64,000 nt of DNA from Solirubrum puertoriconensis (lineage in GTDB: Bacteria > Bacteroidota > Bacteroidia > Cytophagales > Hymenobacteraceae), in NCBI RefSeq assembly GCF_001483135.1, contig NZ_LNAL01000006.1, positions 620,003 to 684,002 on the forward strand, given 5' to 3'. The notes under the pieces were generated by a model. It saw nothing but the letters and a program-made list of their open reading frames with translations. It had not been told where the DNA came from and made no database searches. Positions 23,785-33,261 of this stretch are shown one piece after another (positions within the stretch are counted from its first letter, which is position 1; each line of letters starts with the position of its first letter). Made by a program: the position numbers and the translations under genes.

Positions 23785-24969
23785 ATGTCCTCGGCCACCG
23801 TACCTGCAGCCTCTACCCAGCCGCCCAACTCGGCCGCCATTCGGGCCAATCAGCACATCTACTACGATTACTACGACCAGGACTTCGTGCGGGCCCTCGA
23901 CGAAAACATCCTGCAGCTGCTCGACCGCGTCTGGTTTCGTTCCGAATTGGTCGGCTTCGAGGAAAATTACCCCGAGCGCAACAACCCGCACCGGCCGCTC
24001 ATTTTCTGCTCCAACCACTCGGGCATGGCTTTCCCCTGGGACGCCATTGTGGCCCTCTCGCACCTTTACCGTCGCGTACCGCACGAGTCCGATTTGCCCC
24101 GGCCGTTGTCGGCGCCCTTGCTCAGCCAATCGGCCCTGATGAACCCCTTCCTGCTCCGCGACTTCTGGAAGCGGGCCGGCTGTGTGGATGCCACCACGCT
24201 GAACTTCGAGACGATGATGTACTACAACGAACACAACCTGATGCTGTACCCCGAGGGGGTGCCCGGCATCGGCAAGGGGTTCAACCGTAAGTACCAACTG
24301 CAGCGCTTGGCTAGCAGCATCGTGCGCCTCAGTATTCAGCACAACACCGATTTGGTGCTGTTTTCCACCGTCAACGGCGAGTACCTCAACCCCGGCGCCT
24401 ACAGCTGGGATTGGCTCAACAACCTGAGCAAGAAAATCGGCATTCCGTTTTTGCCCGTTACGCTGCTGCTCATCGGCATCATCCTGCAGCCCTGGATGTT
24501 TTACATGGCTTTTCCGGCCAAGCTCACCTTTGTGCTAGGTAGCCGCATACGCCCCGCCGATTGGGTAGATAAACCCTTCGACGAGCTTACCCGCGAAGAC
24601 TTTGTAGACCTAGCCGAGCGCGTGCAGAAACAGATGCAGCTAGAGCTTGATGACGCCGTGGCACGCTACGGGCAGCAACCCTACTGCTTGGGCGAGCTGT
24701 GGCAGCGCATCAAGCAAAACTGGCGCTACTTTCCGTTCTTTCTGCCGCCATTCTGGCCCATGTTGTTTCATGAGTTCGAAAGGCAATATTCCAAGAAGGG
24801 GCGTAAGCATTTTCGCCTGAAGCTCATGGGTTTTGGTACCACGATGCGGCTGCTGTGGCGTAACCCGTTTGTTATTAATTTCTTTATACCGATCCTGGGC
24901 TGGATACCCATAGCTATCCGGGGATACTACAAAAACCGCATTGGGCAAAAGCTACCCGGCCAGCGGTAG
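23785..24969 (+). CDS. PlsC-like glycerolipid acyltransferase
   Basis: A 394-residue protein of the lysophospholipid acyltransferase superfamily, MGAT/DGAT-like group. The catalytic block is FCSNHSGMAFPWDAI (NHxSG-like His and Asp), with acceptor-binding LMLYPEGVPGIGKGFNRK further on. A hydrophobic segment lies at about 250-280 (FLPVTLLLIGIILQPWMFYM), and the C-terminus is rich in aromatic and basic residues, so it is membrane-associated. It probably transfers acyl groups to a glycerol or alcohol lipid. The start is set at MSSATVPAAS; an upstream ATG at 23698 overlaps the protease gene end region. Confidence 0.82.
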   Translation: MSSATVPAASTQPPNSAAIRANQHIYYDYYDQDFVRALDENILQLLDRVWFRSELVGFEENYPERNNPHRPLIFCSNHSGMAFPWDAIVALSHLYRRVPHESDLPRPLSAPLLSQSALMNPFLLRDFWKRAGCVDATTLNFETMMYYNEHNLMLYPEGVPGIGKGFNRKYQLQRLASSIVRLSIQHNTDLVLFSTVNGEYLNPGAYSWDWLNNLSKKIGIPFLPVTLLLIGIILQPWMFYMAFPAKLTFVLGSRIRPADWVDKPFDELTREDFVDLAERVQKQMQLELDDAVARYGQQPYCLGELWQRIKQNWRYFPFFLPPFWPMLFHEFERQYSKKGRKHFRLKLMGFGTTMRLLWRNPFVINFFIPILGWIPIAIRGYYKNRIGQKLPGQR

Positions 24970-25215
24970 CGGCTGCATGTAAGCAGGGAGGGGCTGTTAG
25001 TAGAAAATTTCTAAGAACGCGGGAGAGTACAATACCCTCCAAAAGCACTATATTTTCAACTCAACACGAGCGGGTTGCGTACTCAGGATAGCGTTTGCTT
25101 TTGAGTGCACAAGCGCAGTTTCGAGTTAATTATTAGTCAGTTAAGCTCTTCGAATGCAGGCCCGCATAGCTGGTCTGCTCGCCCGCCCTGCGCTACCCAC
25201 CTGCTTTTTCTTCCC

Positions 25216-26220
25216 ATGCCTTCCTTTCAGCATCAGCTGGTCAAAACCTTGCTTTCGGCAGCAGCCGGGCCCATTGCCCGTCGGCGGCCTACCATCAATA
25301 CCTTGCGCCTAGGGCTAGAGCTCAGCACCCTGCTGCAGTTTATGCCTTGGAATGTGCACTTCGAGCGGGCCGACACGGGCACTACCGGCGTGGTGGCCGA
25401 GTGGATTGAGCCCGACGGCGCCGACCGCAGCCGCGTGCTGCTGTACCTGCACGGGGGCGCCTATGTAATGGGTTCCCTCAACACGCACCGTGGTTTTATT
25501 GGCGCCTTGGCGCAGCACTGCGGCCTGCGCGCCCTATCGGCCGATTACCGCAAAGCGCCCGAGCACCCTTTTCCGGCCGCGTTGCACGATGCCGCCGCCG
25601 CTTGGCAATGGCTGCTCAGCCAAGGCTACCGCCCACAGGATATCATTTTAGCTGGTGACTCGGCCGGTGGCGGTTTGGTGCTGGCCCTGATGCTGCACCT
25701 GCGCGAAGCTGGCTTGCCCCAGCCCGCAGCTGCCTTGTGCCTTTCGCCCTGGAGCGACCTAGCCATACCAGGTGGCGCCGCTTACAACTCGGGCAAATTG
25801 CCCGATGAGGCCAAGCTGGTGGAGGCACTCGAAATAAAAGCATGGGGTCAGCAGTACGCCGGCAACACCCCGCTTACGCACCCCATGCTCTCGCCCTTGT
25901 TTGCCGAGCTGCACGATTTGCCGCCGTTGCTGCTGCAAGTATCCGATGGCGAATTGCTGTACCCCGATACTCTGGCTTTGGCTGCAAAAGCGCGTGCAGC
26001 CGGTGTGCCCGTAACCCTGCAAACCTTCGAAGGATTGGTGCACTGGTGGCACTTGTTTTGGCGCACCGTGCCCGAGGCGAAAGTGGCCTTGCAGCAGGCC
26101 GCCAATTTCGTGCAAGGCGTGTGGCGCGCCCAGACCGCTGCTGGGCAATTGCTAACCCCAAAACACCTAGGCGCACGTCGGCCAAAAGCCGTTCGGACGG
26201 TGGCCAGAGCGGCGGCTTAG
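25216..26220 (+). CDS. Alpha/beta hydrolase, HSL-type esterase
   Basis: A 334-residue esterase/lipase of the hormone-sensitive-lipase family. The oxyanion motif HGGAYVMGS starts at His79, the nucleophile elbow GDSAGGG has Ser149, and the acid and His lie in VSDGELLYPD and GLVHWWHLF. SADYRKAPEHPFPAALHD is the conserved second signature. It hydrolyses short or medium acyl esters; no signal peptide is apparent. The start was moved to MPSFQHQLVK. Its C-terminus (GARRPKAVRTVARAAA) is short and basic. Confidence 0.88.
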   Translation: MPSFQHQLVKTLLSAAAGPIARRRPTINTLRLGLELSTLLQFMPWNVHFERADTGTTGVVAEWIEPDGADRSRVLLYLHGGAYVMGSLNTHRGFIGALAQHCGLRALSADYRKAPEHPFPAALHDAAAAWQWLLSQGYRPQDIILAGDSAGGGLVLALMLHLREAGLPQPAAALCLSPWSDLAIPGGAAYNSGKLPDEAKLVEALEIKAWGQQYAGNTPLTHPMLSPLFAELHDLPPLLLQVSDGELLYPDTLALAAKARAAGVPVTLQTFEGLVHWWHLFWRTVPEAKVALQQAANFVQGVWRAQTAAGQLLTPKHLGARRPKAVRTVARAAA

Positions 26221-26304
26221 CTGGCGCCAAATACACGAGCTAATGGTTGAGAAAAATCATGCAAAAAATTGGTGCTCAATCATCCGCGAATATTTACCTT
26301 TTCG

Positions 26305-26312
26305 TAGGTTTG
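26305..26312 (+). promoter_or_regulatory. -7 element TAGGTTTG upstream of the phasin gene
   Basis: A TAnnTTTG match in an AT-rich stretch, 85 bp before the ATG at 26397. The -33 part is not evident. Confidence 0.4.
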
Positions 26313-26396
26313 TGACAGGTAGTCGGCATGCATACTATTTTGGGTTTGCCTCACCAGCCGCGCCGGTTTTAGTTAACCTCAACCATTTCTCAAGTC

Positions 26397-26888
26397 ATGG
26401 AAGACCTGTTTAAGAAGTTCATCTACGCTGGCGTTGGGTTTGTTTCGCGCACCAACGACCGGGTGCAGGACACTATCAACCAGCTGGTGCAGGAAAACAA
26501 GCTCTCGCAAAAAGAGGGGCAGAAAATCCTGAATGAGCTGCAGAAAAACACCGACACCAAGCGCAAGGAGTTCGAAACCCAAATCAACAGCATTGCCAAG
26601 CGCGTGATGAAGGGCATGGGTGTAGCTTCGAACTCGGAGGTGGAAGAGCTGAAGAAAGCCGTGAAGGGCACCGGCAGCAAAACCGCCAGCACCGCTACCA
26701 AAGCTTCGGGCACCACGGCCACGGCCAGCAAAACCAAGAGCACTACGGCTAAAAAAGCTGAAAGCACGACAACTGCTGCTCCTGCTAAAAAAGCCGCTAC
26801 GGGCGGTAGCAAAAGCAGCTCGAGCAAGAAATCGAGCACTTCGGCTGCTACCGGCAGCACCGCTGCTACCGCTACCGACAACGCATAA
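26397..26888 (+). CDS. Phasin-family (PhaF/PhaI-like) protein
   Basis: A 163-residue protein: an amphipathic helical N-terminal half (MEDLFKKFIYAGVGFVSRTN, then coiled-coil sequence with QLVQENKLSQKEGQKILNEL) and a C-terminal Lys/Ala/Ser/Thr-rich tail like histone-H1-type PhaF tails. Phasins coat polyhydroxyalkanoate granules, and basic tails bind DNA. PHA metabolism is not shown in this window. The UbiB-family kinase gene follows 104 bp later. Alternative: a general stress-related coiled-coil protein. Confidence 0.75.
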   Translation: MEDLFKKFIYAGVGFVSRTNDRVQDTINQLVQENKLSQKEGQKILNELQKNTDTKRKEFETQINSIAKRVMKGMGVASNSEVEELKKAVKGTGSKTASTATKASGTTATASKTKSTTAKKAESTTTAAPAKKAATGGSKSSSSKKSSTSAATGSTAATATDNA

Positions 26889-26908
26889 GTTTGCACATGC
26901 ACTTGCAT

Positions 26909-26937
26909 AGCCCCGCCGGCCCTAGGTCGGCGGGGCT
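26909..26937 (+). terminator. Terminator hairpin with CCTAGG loop
   Basis: 10-bp arms agccccgccg (26909-26918) and cggcggggct (26928-26937) around the loop gccctaggt, followed by ttctttt. Confidence 0.88.
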
Positions 26938-26992
26938 TTCTTTTGCGCAATAGCAACTGGACCGCGCCCGATTTTTTCCGATTTTGGCGACA

Positions 26993-28675
26993 ATGTTCAA
27001 AAACACGATTACCAACCTCGGTCGCATTAGCCAAGTGGTGGAGGTGCTGCTGCGCTATGGCTTCGAAGATGCCGTAACCACCACCGCACTGCGCCGGCTG
27101 GTGCCCGAGCGGCAGCGCCGCAGCTGGCAGCACGGCTCGCAGTCGGTATTCGAGATGTCGCGGTGGGAGCGAGTGCGCATGGTTATAGAGGAGCTGGGCC
27201 CCACGTTCATCAAGCTGGCGCAGGTGCTCAGCAACCGCGCCGATTTGCTGCCCCAGCCCTTGGTTGATGAATTTGCCAAGCTGCAGAGCAGCGTACCACC
27301 CTTCGACAGTACCGTGGCCCGCCAAATTGTGGCGCAGGAGCTGGGCCGCCCCATCGAGGAGGTGTTCAGCGAGTTCGACGACGTGCCCCTAGGTTCGGCC
27401 TCCATTGGGCAGGTGCACCGCGCCCGCCTGATAGAGGGCGACGAGGTGGTGGTGAAGGTGCAGCGCCCCGATGCGCGCGACAAAATCACCACCGACCTCA
27501 GCTTGCTGCGCGAGCTGGTGCGCCTAACCGGTGGCTACTTGCGCCGCCAAGGCATCAGCAACCCGCAGGACATTGTGGAGGCCTTCGAGCGCAGCATGAT
27601 GCAGGAGCTCGATTACACCTCGGAGGCGCGGGCCATGGAGCAGTTCCGCAAGCTCTACGCCGAGTACCACACGTTTTACGTGCCCGAGCCGCACCGCAAC
27701 CTCAGCACGGCCAAGGTGCTCGTCATCGAGTTTATCAGCGGCTGTAAAATCACTGATAAAGACCAGTTGCTGCGCTGGAACCTCGACCCCGCCACGGTGG
27801 CCGAAACCGGCATGGATATTTACCTGACGCAGATTTTCGAGTTCGGGATTTTCCACGCCGATCCGCACCCCGGCAACGTGCTGGTGCGCCCCGATGGCAG
27901 CATTGTGCTCATCGACTTTGGCATGGTGGGCCGCCTTACTAAGCAGCAGAAGTACGCGTTTGCGGGCGTGTTCATTAGCATGGGGCAACAAGATGCCCGC
28001 GGCATGGCACTCAACTTCCGGCGACTAGCCCTTACCTCGGATATCCGCGACATGCGCTCCTTCGAGGCCGAGTTGCAGCAGCTCATCGACGACTTTACTG
28101 GGCTCGATGTGAAGGAAATGAGCATGAGCGCCCTAGCCGAGCGCCTGCAAGGTGTCATCTACCGCTACAAGCTGCAAGTGCCCGGCTCGGTGTTCTTGAT
28201 TTTGCGGGCGTTGGTAATCCTCGAAGGCATTGGCAAGGTGCTACACCCGGCTTTCAACACCTTTGAGTTTGTGCGCCCTTATGGCCGCCGGCTGATTTTG
28301 GAGCAGTACTCCATGAGCAACATCAGTGCCGAGCTGCAGTACACCGGGCAGCAGCTGCTGGCCCTCATGTACACGCTGCCCACCGATTTGCGCCAGATTG
28401 TGCGCAAACTCTCCAAAGGCGATTTGCGCGTGCAGGCCCAGCTTTCGGGCTACGCGCCGCTGCTCAGCACCGCCGAGAAGCTGGTATCGCGCACCATAAT
28501 CACACTGCTGGCGGTAGCGTTTCTGTTGTTCTCGGGCTTGTCGTTGCTTGGTAATTACCCGACTGGACAAATGCCTTATTATCGCGGCCTGCCAGCCGTA
28601 ACGTGGTTTGGATTAGGTGCCACGGCATTTTGGCTGATGGTGTTGTTTATCATAACCATCAGAAAGGAAAAGTAG
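26993..28675 (+). CDS. UbiB/ABC1/ADCK-family atypical kinase
   Basis: A 560-residue membrane protein of the UbiB family. The canonical KxGQ motif appears here as KLAQ (K74-Q77, in TFIKLAQVLSNRADLLP), so the Gly is replaced by Ala. The ATP-binding loop is GSASIGQVHRA, and catalytic motifs are HADPHPGNVL and LIDFGMVGR. Two C-terminal transmembrane helices are predicted (about 500-555). UbiB proteins act in quinone metabolism or lipid transport; Bacteroidota make menaquinone, so the partner is uncertain. The ATG at 26993 is preferred over an upstream TTG. Confidence 0.88.
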   Translation: MFKNTITNLGRISQVVEVLLRYGFEDAVTTTALRRLVPERQRRSWQHGSQSVFEMSRWERVRMVIEELGPTFIKLAQVLSNRADLLPQPLVDEFAKLQSSVPPFDSTVARQIVAQELGRPIEEVFSEFDDVPLGSASIGQVHRARLIEGDEVVVKVQRPDARDKITTDLSLLRELVRLTGGYLRRQGISNPQDIVEAFERSMMQELDYTSEARAMEQFRKLYAEYHTFYVPEPHRNLSTAKVLVIEFISGCKITDKDQLLRWNLDPATVAETGMDIYLTQIFEFGIFHADPHPGNVLVRPDGSIVLIDFGMVGRLTKQQKYAFAGVFISMGQQDARGMALNFRRLALTSDIRDMRSFEAELQQLIDDFTGLDVKEMSMSALAERLQGVIYRYKLQVPGSVFLILRALVILEGIGKVLHPAFNTFEFVRPYGRRLILEQYSMSNISAELQYTGQQLLALMYTLPTDLRQIVRKLSKGDLRVQAQLSGYAPLLSTAEKLVSRTIITLLAVAFLLFSGLSLLGNYPTGQMPYYRGLPAVTWFGLGATAFWLMVLFIITIRKEK

Positions 28676-28801
28676 AACTGTTCCGCCCGCCGATGCTTTT
28701 CACTTTTTCAGGAGCATTTCATTGCAGCAACGCCGCAGGGCCATGAACTTTGCACCCGTATAGCCCGGCCGGATACATCGGCCGCGTTTGGGATCTGCAC
28801 T

Positions 28802-30952
28802 GTGCGTTTTTGTACTGTTTTTCGTTTGCTCGGCGCCCTGTTGGGGCTGTTGTTCTTGACTCCGGTTACCGCCAAAGCGCAAAGCGCGCTGCTGCGCGAT
28901 GTAATCATTCGCACCGATACGGCCTCGTACCAGCTCAGCCGGAACACGGTGAACGTGCAAGGCGAACCGACACTGTTTTTCTGGTTTCGGCGCGACGATG
29001 AAACCGTGGAATTGCGCTTGTTACCTGAGAGCAAGCTGCCTGGCCAAAAACCCTTGCGCCTGCGCCGCTCCGCTGATTTTCAGCAGCTCGATTCGCTCAC
29101 GCTCGAAGCTGACGGCACGTACCGCACCCGCCTGAAATTTCAGGACCTCACGAGCAGCCAGTTCATCCGGTTGGTGGTGGAACAGCCCGCCGATGCACCG
29201 GGCCAGGAGCCTTGGCGTGATGTGGTGCCTTTGCTGCCCGTGGCACGTACTACGGTATCTGTTCGCCGCACCGATGATGAGCTGTACGTTGGCGAGGAGA
29301 AGGTTTTAGAGCTGAACAGCTCAAACCCACGCAACGTGCGCGCTACCGGCGAATGGGTGCGCGGCGAAGATTTCGATTACCGCATCGTGCGCGAGCAAAA
29401 CGGCACTTTGCGCCTGCACGTGCTACCTAACCAGCTCGGCCGCAAAGCCCTAGGTGTGCGACTGCAAACCGAGCGCCCGCAGCTGCTGAGCGGTGGCAAG
29501 CTCAGCTACCAGTTGCCACTGCTGCGCCAGGAGTTTACAGTAAAAGCCTCGCGCCTGCGCTTTTTGTCGCCCGATAAGCGCAGCATTACGCTCGACGACC
29601 TAAGCCGCCGCCGGGGGGTGGAGCTGATTTTGGACAACGGCCGCGCGTTTGAGCTGCGCCGTACCTACCGCCTCGAAGACCAGGAAGAGCCCGGCGGAGC
29701 ACTTATCGCCGAGCTCTACACGCGCCAGTACCTCAGCAACGACCGCGTGCTCTGCTACCTGCGCCCTTACAACACGCACCGCCAAACCGAGGGCTACCTC
29801 TACATCAAGCAAAACGACCAAGCGCAGTACGTCACCAACCTCGATATTACGCCCAAAACCACCATTACCAGCGTGCAGGTGCTGCACCGCGGCGGCGACT
29901 GGACGTCGTCGCTCAACGTGAGCCCCGGCGAAACCGTGGACGTGCGCCTGGAAGGGGAGGGGCTGCAGAAAGCGCGCTTTCACCTCGAAGATTTGCAGGT
30001 AATTCCGTCCGATTCCTCGGTACGTACCGAGTCGAGGGTAGTGCTGCGGGTGCAGGTGCCCGTAACGTTTGATAAGCGCAAGAGCACCATTCTGAACGCC
30101 GGGCAGCCCACCGGCTATGCGCTTACGGTGCGCGAATTTCAGCGCCCGCACCCGCTCGATTTTGTGTCGGTGAGCTACGGCGAATCGTCGCGGCCGATTA
30201 CGCGCCTTAATGGCCCAGTGCTGTACGAGCATACCATCCGCGACGTGGTGTTCAACTTCAACACAAATGGCATCGATACCGAAAAGTCGCTCTATGGCAA
30301 GCAGTTTCTGAGCTTTGAAATACGCACGCTCAACAGCAAAGGCGAACTAATTGAAATTCGCAACGTCGAGAACGTGGTTATCTGCCCCGGCGACAACTCG
30401 CCCCGCGCCGCCTTTTACCAGGATAAACAATGCCGCACCGACCCGTTGAGCCTCAACAGCCTCCTAGGTCGCAAAACCTACGACCTCGACGAGTGGAGCC
30501 GCATTGTGGTTGTGGTGCGCCACCAAGCCGCGCAGTACAGCGAACCAGTTTCCACGCAAACGGTTGAGCTGGTGCTTAAGCGCAAGTTCAAGTTTGACAT
30601 CGACGTGAGCTTCCCGGCCGGCTTGCTTACTAAGCGGATGAAAGAAACCGGGTACAGCTCGTTTGGCGGTATTTCGCTGGCTACGCTGGCGCAGTTTAGC
30701 TTCTATCACCCCGAAAAAATCAACCGCCTGCGACCGTACAAAGTGGGTGCGGGCTTTGTGGCCATCAACGCCTTCAACCTCAGCTCCGACCCTAATGCCT
30801 ACCGCGACCTAGGGTTGGTGGTGTTGGGCTCGGTGTACCCCACGCGCCGCGAGGCTAAGCTCACCTTCCCGTTGTACCTAGGCGGTGGTTACCTGCTCTC
30901 GAAGAAAGACTGGTTCTTCCTTCTGGGGCCGGGTATTGGGGTGCGACTATAA
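28802..30952 (+). CDS. Large secreted envelope protein, unknown
   Basis: A 716-residue protein from a GTG start with a signal peptide (residues 1-27, ending AKAQ). The body is beta-rich with several Ig-like or Big-like stretches, and the last 130 residues (SFPAGLLTKRMKETGYSSFG to FFLLGPGIGVRL) alternate like an outer-membrane beta-barrel end. It has no Por/T9SS tail or recognisable domain. It probably spans or is attached to the outer membrane. Convergent with phosphoglucomutase across a hairpin. Confidence 0.7.
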   Translation: MRFCTVFRLLGALLGLLFLTPVTAKAQSALLRDVIIRTDTASYQLSRNTVNVQGEPTLFFWFRRDDETVELRLLPESKLPGQKPLRLRRSADFQQLDSLTLEADGTYRTRLKFQDLTSSQFIRLVVEQPADAPGQEPWRDVVPLLPVARTTVSVRRTDDELYVGEEKVLELNSSNPRNVRATGEWVRGEDFDYRIVREQNGTLRLHVLPNQLGRKALGVRLQTERPQLLSGGKLSYQLPLLRQEFTVKASRLRFLSPDKRSITLDDLSRRRGVELILDNGRAFELRRTYRLEDQEEPGGALIAELYTRQYLSNDRVLCYLRPYNTHRQTEGYLYIKQNDQAQYVTNLDITPKTTITSVQVLHRGGDWTSSLNVSPGETVDVRLEGEGLQKARFHLEDLQVIPSDSSVRTESRVVLRVQVPVTFDKRKSTILNAGQPTGYALTVREFQRPHPLDFVSVSYGESSRPITRLNGPVLYEHTIRDVVFNFNTNGIDTEKSLYGKQFLSFEIRTLNSKGELIEIRNVENVVICPGDNSPRAAFYQDKQCRTDPLSLNSLLGRKTYDLDEWSRIVVVVRHQAAQYSEPVSTQTVELVLKRKFKFDIDVSFPAGLLTKRMKETGYSSFGGISLATLAQFSFYHPEKINRLRPYKVGAGFVAINAFNLSSDPNAYRDLGLVVLGSVYPTRREAKLTFPLYLGGGYLLSKKDWFFLLGPGIGVRL

Positions 30953-30978
30953 TTGCCTAGTTAGCAATAAACTGCAAC

Positions 30979-31008
30979 AAAAAGGCCAGCTATACAGCTG
31001 GCCTTTTT
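30979..31008. terminator. Bidirectional terminator hairpin
   Basis: 13-bp perfect arms 30979-30991 and 30996-31008 (aaaaaggccagct / agctggccttttt) with loop atac, between convergent genes. Confidence 0.9.
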
Positions 31009-31025
31009 GTTTGATGCTACACTGC

Positions 31026-32774
31026 TTACTGGAGTTGCATTTCCTGAATGATCTGCTTAATGCGGCCATCCAGCTGCTGCTGGGCTTGCTCGAAATCGGC
31101 GCCGTTGCCGAAAGGCTGCTTCAGGCTGAAGTAGAACTTGATTTTAGGCTCGGTACCCGAGGGGCGGGCCGACACCTTGGAGCCATCTTCGGTGAGGAAC
31201 TGCAGCACGTTGCTACGCTCCAACTCAATGGACTGCTCTTGGCCGGTGCGCAAGTCGCGGGCAACTTGCTGCTGGTAGTCGAGCAGCTGCACCACGGGAG
31301 AGCCACCTAGGGTGGCGGGCGGGTTCTGGCGCAGCTGGGCCATCATTTCCTGAATTTCCTCGGCGCCGCGCTGGCCTTTCTTGGTCAGCGAAATCAGATC
31401 TTCTTTGTACAGGCCGTAGGTGCGGTACATCTGCACCATTTCCTCGTACAGGGTGCGGCCTTGGTCTTTGGCAACGGCGGCCATTTCGGCAATCAGGCAG
31501 CAAGCCGAAACGGCGTCTTTGTCGCGTACGAAATCGCCGATCATGAAGCCGTAGCTTTCCTCGCCGCCGCCGATGTAGTAATGGCCTTCGTTGCGGGCCT
31601 CTAGGTCGCGGATGATGCCGGCGATGTACTTAAAGCCGGTGAGCGTTTGGTAGGAGCGGATGCCGTAGTGCTTGGCCACGTCGCCGAGCACGTCGCTCGT
31701 CACGATGGTGTACACAATGTAGTCCTTTTCCTGATCGAGCTTGCCGGCTTGCTGGCGGGCCGATACGAGGTAGTGCGTAAACAGCGCGGCGGTTTGGTTG
31801 CCGTTCACGAGCACCCATTCGCCCTGCGTGTTCTTCACGCCGATACCCACGCGGTCGGCGTCGGGGTCGGTGGCAATTACGATGTCGGCGTCGAGCTGCT
31901 TGGCTTGGTCGAGGGCCATTTGCATGGCTACTTTCTCCTCCGGGTTCGGCGACTTTACGGTGGGGAAATTGCCATCGGGCGTGGCCTGCTCCTGCACAAT
32001 GTGGATGTTGTCGAAGCCGAAGCGCTGCAGCGCCTTGGGCACCATGGTAATGCCGGTGCCGTGCAGCGGCGTGTACACGATTTTGAGGTCGTGCTGGCGC
32101 TTAATGGCATCGGGGTTGATGCTCAGCTTAGCCACCTCGCCTAGGTACGCGTTGTCAAGCTCTTCGCCGATGATGTGAATGCGCGATGAATCGGCCGCGA
32201 ACTTCACTTCGTCCACGGAGTGGATGGCGTTTACCTCGCGGATGATGTTTTTGTCGTGCGGAGCTACTACCTGAGCGCCGTCGTTCCAGTACACTTTGTA
32301 GCCGTTGTACTCCTTGGGGTTGTGCGAGGCCGTAACCACGCAGCCGCTGTGGCAGCCTAGGTGCCGGATGGCGAAAGACAGCTCGGGGGTGGGGCGGAGT
32401 GCCTCGAATAGGTACACCGTAATGCCGTTGGCCGAGAAAATGCCGGCTGCGGTTTCGGCGAAGGTGCGCGAGTTCAGGCGCGAGTCGTGGGCAATGGCCA
32501 CCTTGATTTCTTCGCCCGGAAACTGCTGCAGCAGGTAGTTGCACAGGCCCTGCGTGGCCATACCTAAGGTGTAGCGGTTCATGCGGTTCGAGCCCACGCC
32601 CATGATGCCGCGCAAGCCGCCGGTGCCAAACTCCAGGTCGCGGTAAAAGGCGTCGCTCAGGGCTTCGTCGTCCCCGGCTTCTTGCAGGCGGCGGATTTCG
32701 GCCTTGGTTTCGTCGTCGTAATTGCCGCTAAGCCAGGTGCTGATTTTTTGCTGGATGTCAGAAGAGAGAGGCAT
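31026..32774 (-). CDS. Phosphoglucomutase / phosphomannomutase
   Basis: A 582-residue phosphohexomutase with all four domains. The phosphoserine is S150 in VVTASHNPKEYNGYK, metal binding is in ATDPDADRVGIG, the sugar-binding loop is GGGEESYGF, and the phosphate-binding SARPSGTEPKIK is near the C-terminus. Length fits the pgcA-like group (alpha-phosphoglucomutase). It interconverts glucose-1- and glucose-6-phosphate (or the mannose pair) for glycogen and surface polysaccharide. The symbol is withheld because substrate preference is not visible. Confidence 0.93.
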   Translation of the reverse strand: MPLSSDIQQKISTWLSGNYDDETKAEIRRLQEAGDDEALSDAFYRDLEFGTGGLRGIMGVGSNRMNRYTLGMATQGLCNYLLQQFPGEEIKVAIAHDSRLNSRTFAETAAGIFSANGITVYLFEALRPTPELSFAIRHLGCHSGCVVTASHNPKEYNGYKVYWNDGAQVVAPHDKNIIREVNAIHSVDEVKFAADSSRIHIIGEELDNAYLGEVAKLSINPDAIKRQHDLKIVYTPLHGTGITMVPKALQRFGFDNIHIVQEQATPDGNFPTVKSPNPEEKVAMQMALDQAKQLDADIVIATDPDADRVGIGVKNTQGEWVLVNGNQTAALFTHYLVSARQQAGKLDQEKDYIVYTIVTSDVLGDVAKHYGIRSYQTLTGFKYIAGIIRDLEARNEGHYYIGGGEESYGFMIGDFVRDKDAVSACCLIAEMAAVAKDQGRTLYEEMVQMYRTYGLYKEDLISLTKKGQRGAEEIQEMMAQLRQNPPATLGGSPVVQLLDYQQQVARDLRTGQEQSIELERSNVLQFLTEDGSKVSARPSGTEPKIKFYFSLKQPFGNGADFEQAQQQLDGRIKQIIQEMQLQ

Positions 32775-32977
32775 AAATGCGAAAGTTCGGGTGGCGTTTG
32801 TACGTCAAAGAAAAAGGAAGTTTGAATACAGAGAAGCTTGATTAGGATAAAGCTCACATTATCATGCGATTGAACTAGGTTCGGTTTTTTGCGCACTTGC
32901 AGTAGTCAAAGCAGCAACGCCTAGGCATGCTGGCTTGGCTGCTCCGCCGCCGTTCAGTTCTTTTTCCATTACCCGCT

Positions 32978-33160
32978 ATGAAAACAATTCACCGCCTGGT
33001 TAGCCTGCTCATGTTTATGTTGCTGGCCTTGCTCGTAGCCCTGCCTTTTGCCGTGGCATTTGCCCAAGCACCTGCCGAGCGTGGTCAGCTGGCCGTTCAA
33101 GCTACCACCGAGCAGCAGCGTGTCATTGCCCAAGCTTCAAGTGTGTCTGATAAGCAGTAA
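32978..33160 (+). CDS. Short secreted or membrane-anchored peptide, unknown
   Basis: A 60-residue ORF with an N-terminal signal/anchor (MKTIHRLVSLLMFMLLALLV, then alanine-rich to AQAPAERGQ) and a hydrophilic tail. A longer ORF starts at 32927. It is divergent from phosphoglucomutase and followed by a strong terminator at 33203-33237. A real small gene is plausible; there are no homologues I recognise. Confidence 0.5.
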   Translation: MKTIHRLVSLLMFMLLALLVALPFAVAFAQAPAERGQLAVQATTEQQRVIAQASSVSDKQ

Positions 33161-33202
33161 CCGCTTGCTGCAGCCCTAGGTAAGGCAACTCGGTAGTAAC
33201 AC

Positions 33203-33237
33203 CAACGGCGCCGAAGCAAGTAGCTCCGGCGCCGTTG
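33203..33237. terminator. Terminator hairpin (caacggcgcc / ggcgccgttg)
   Basis: 10-bp arms 33203-33212 and 33228-33237 between the small + gene and the convergent LamG gene. Confidence 0.78.
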
Positions 33238-33261
33238 TAGCTTGCTTTGCTGTGCTGGAGC

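Noticed and set aside
23251-24342. 363-residue minus-strand ORF
   Set aside because: Antisense to the end of the protease and the acyltransferase, both well supported; no family-like motif.
26423-27325. 300-residue minus-strand ORF
   Set aside because: Covers the phasin and UbiB starts in antisense; the alanine/valine runs reflect their GC and repeat use.
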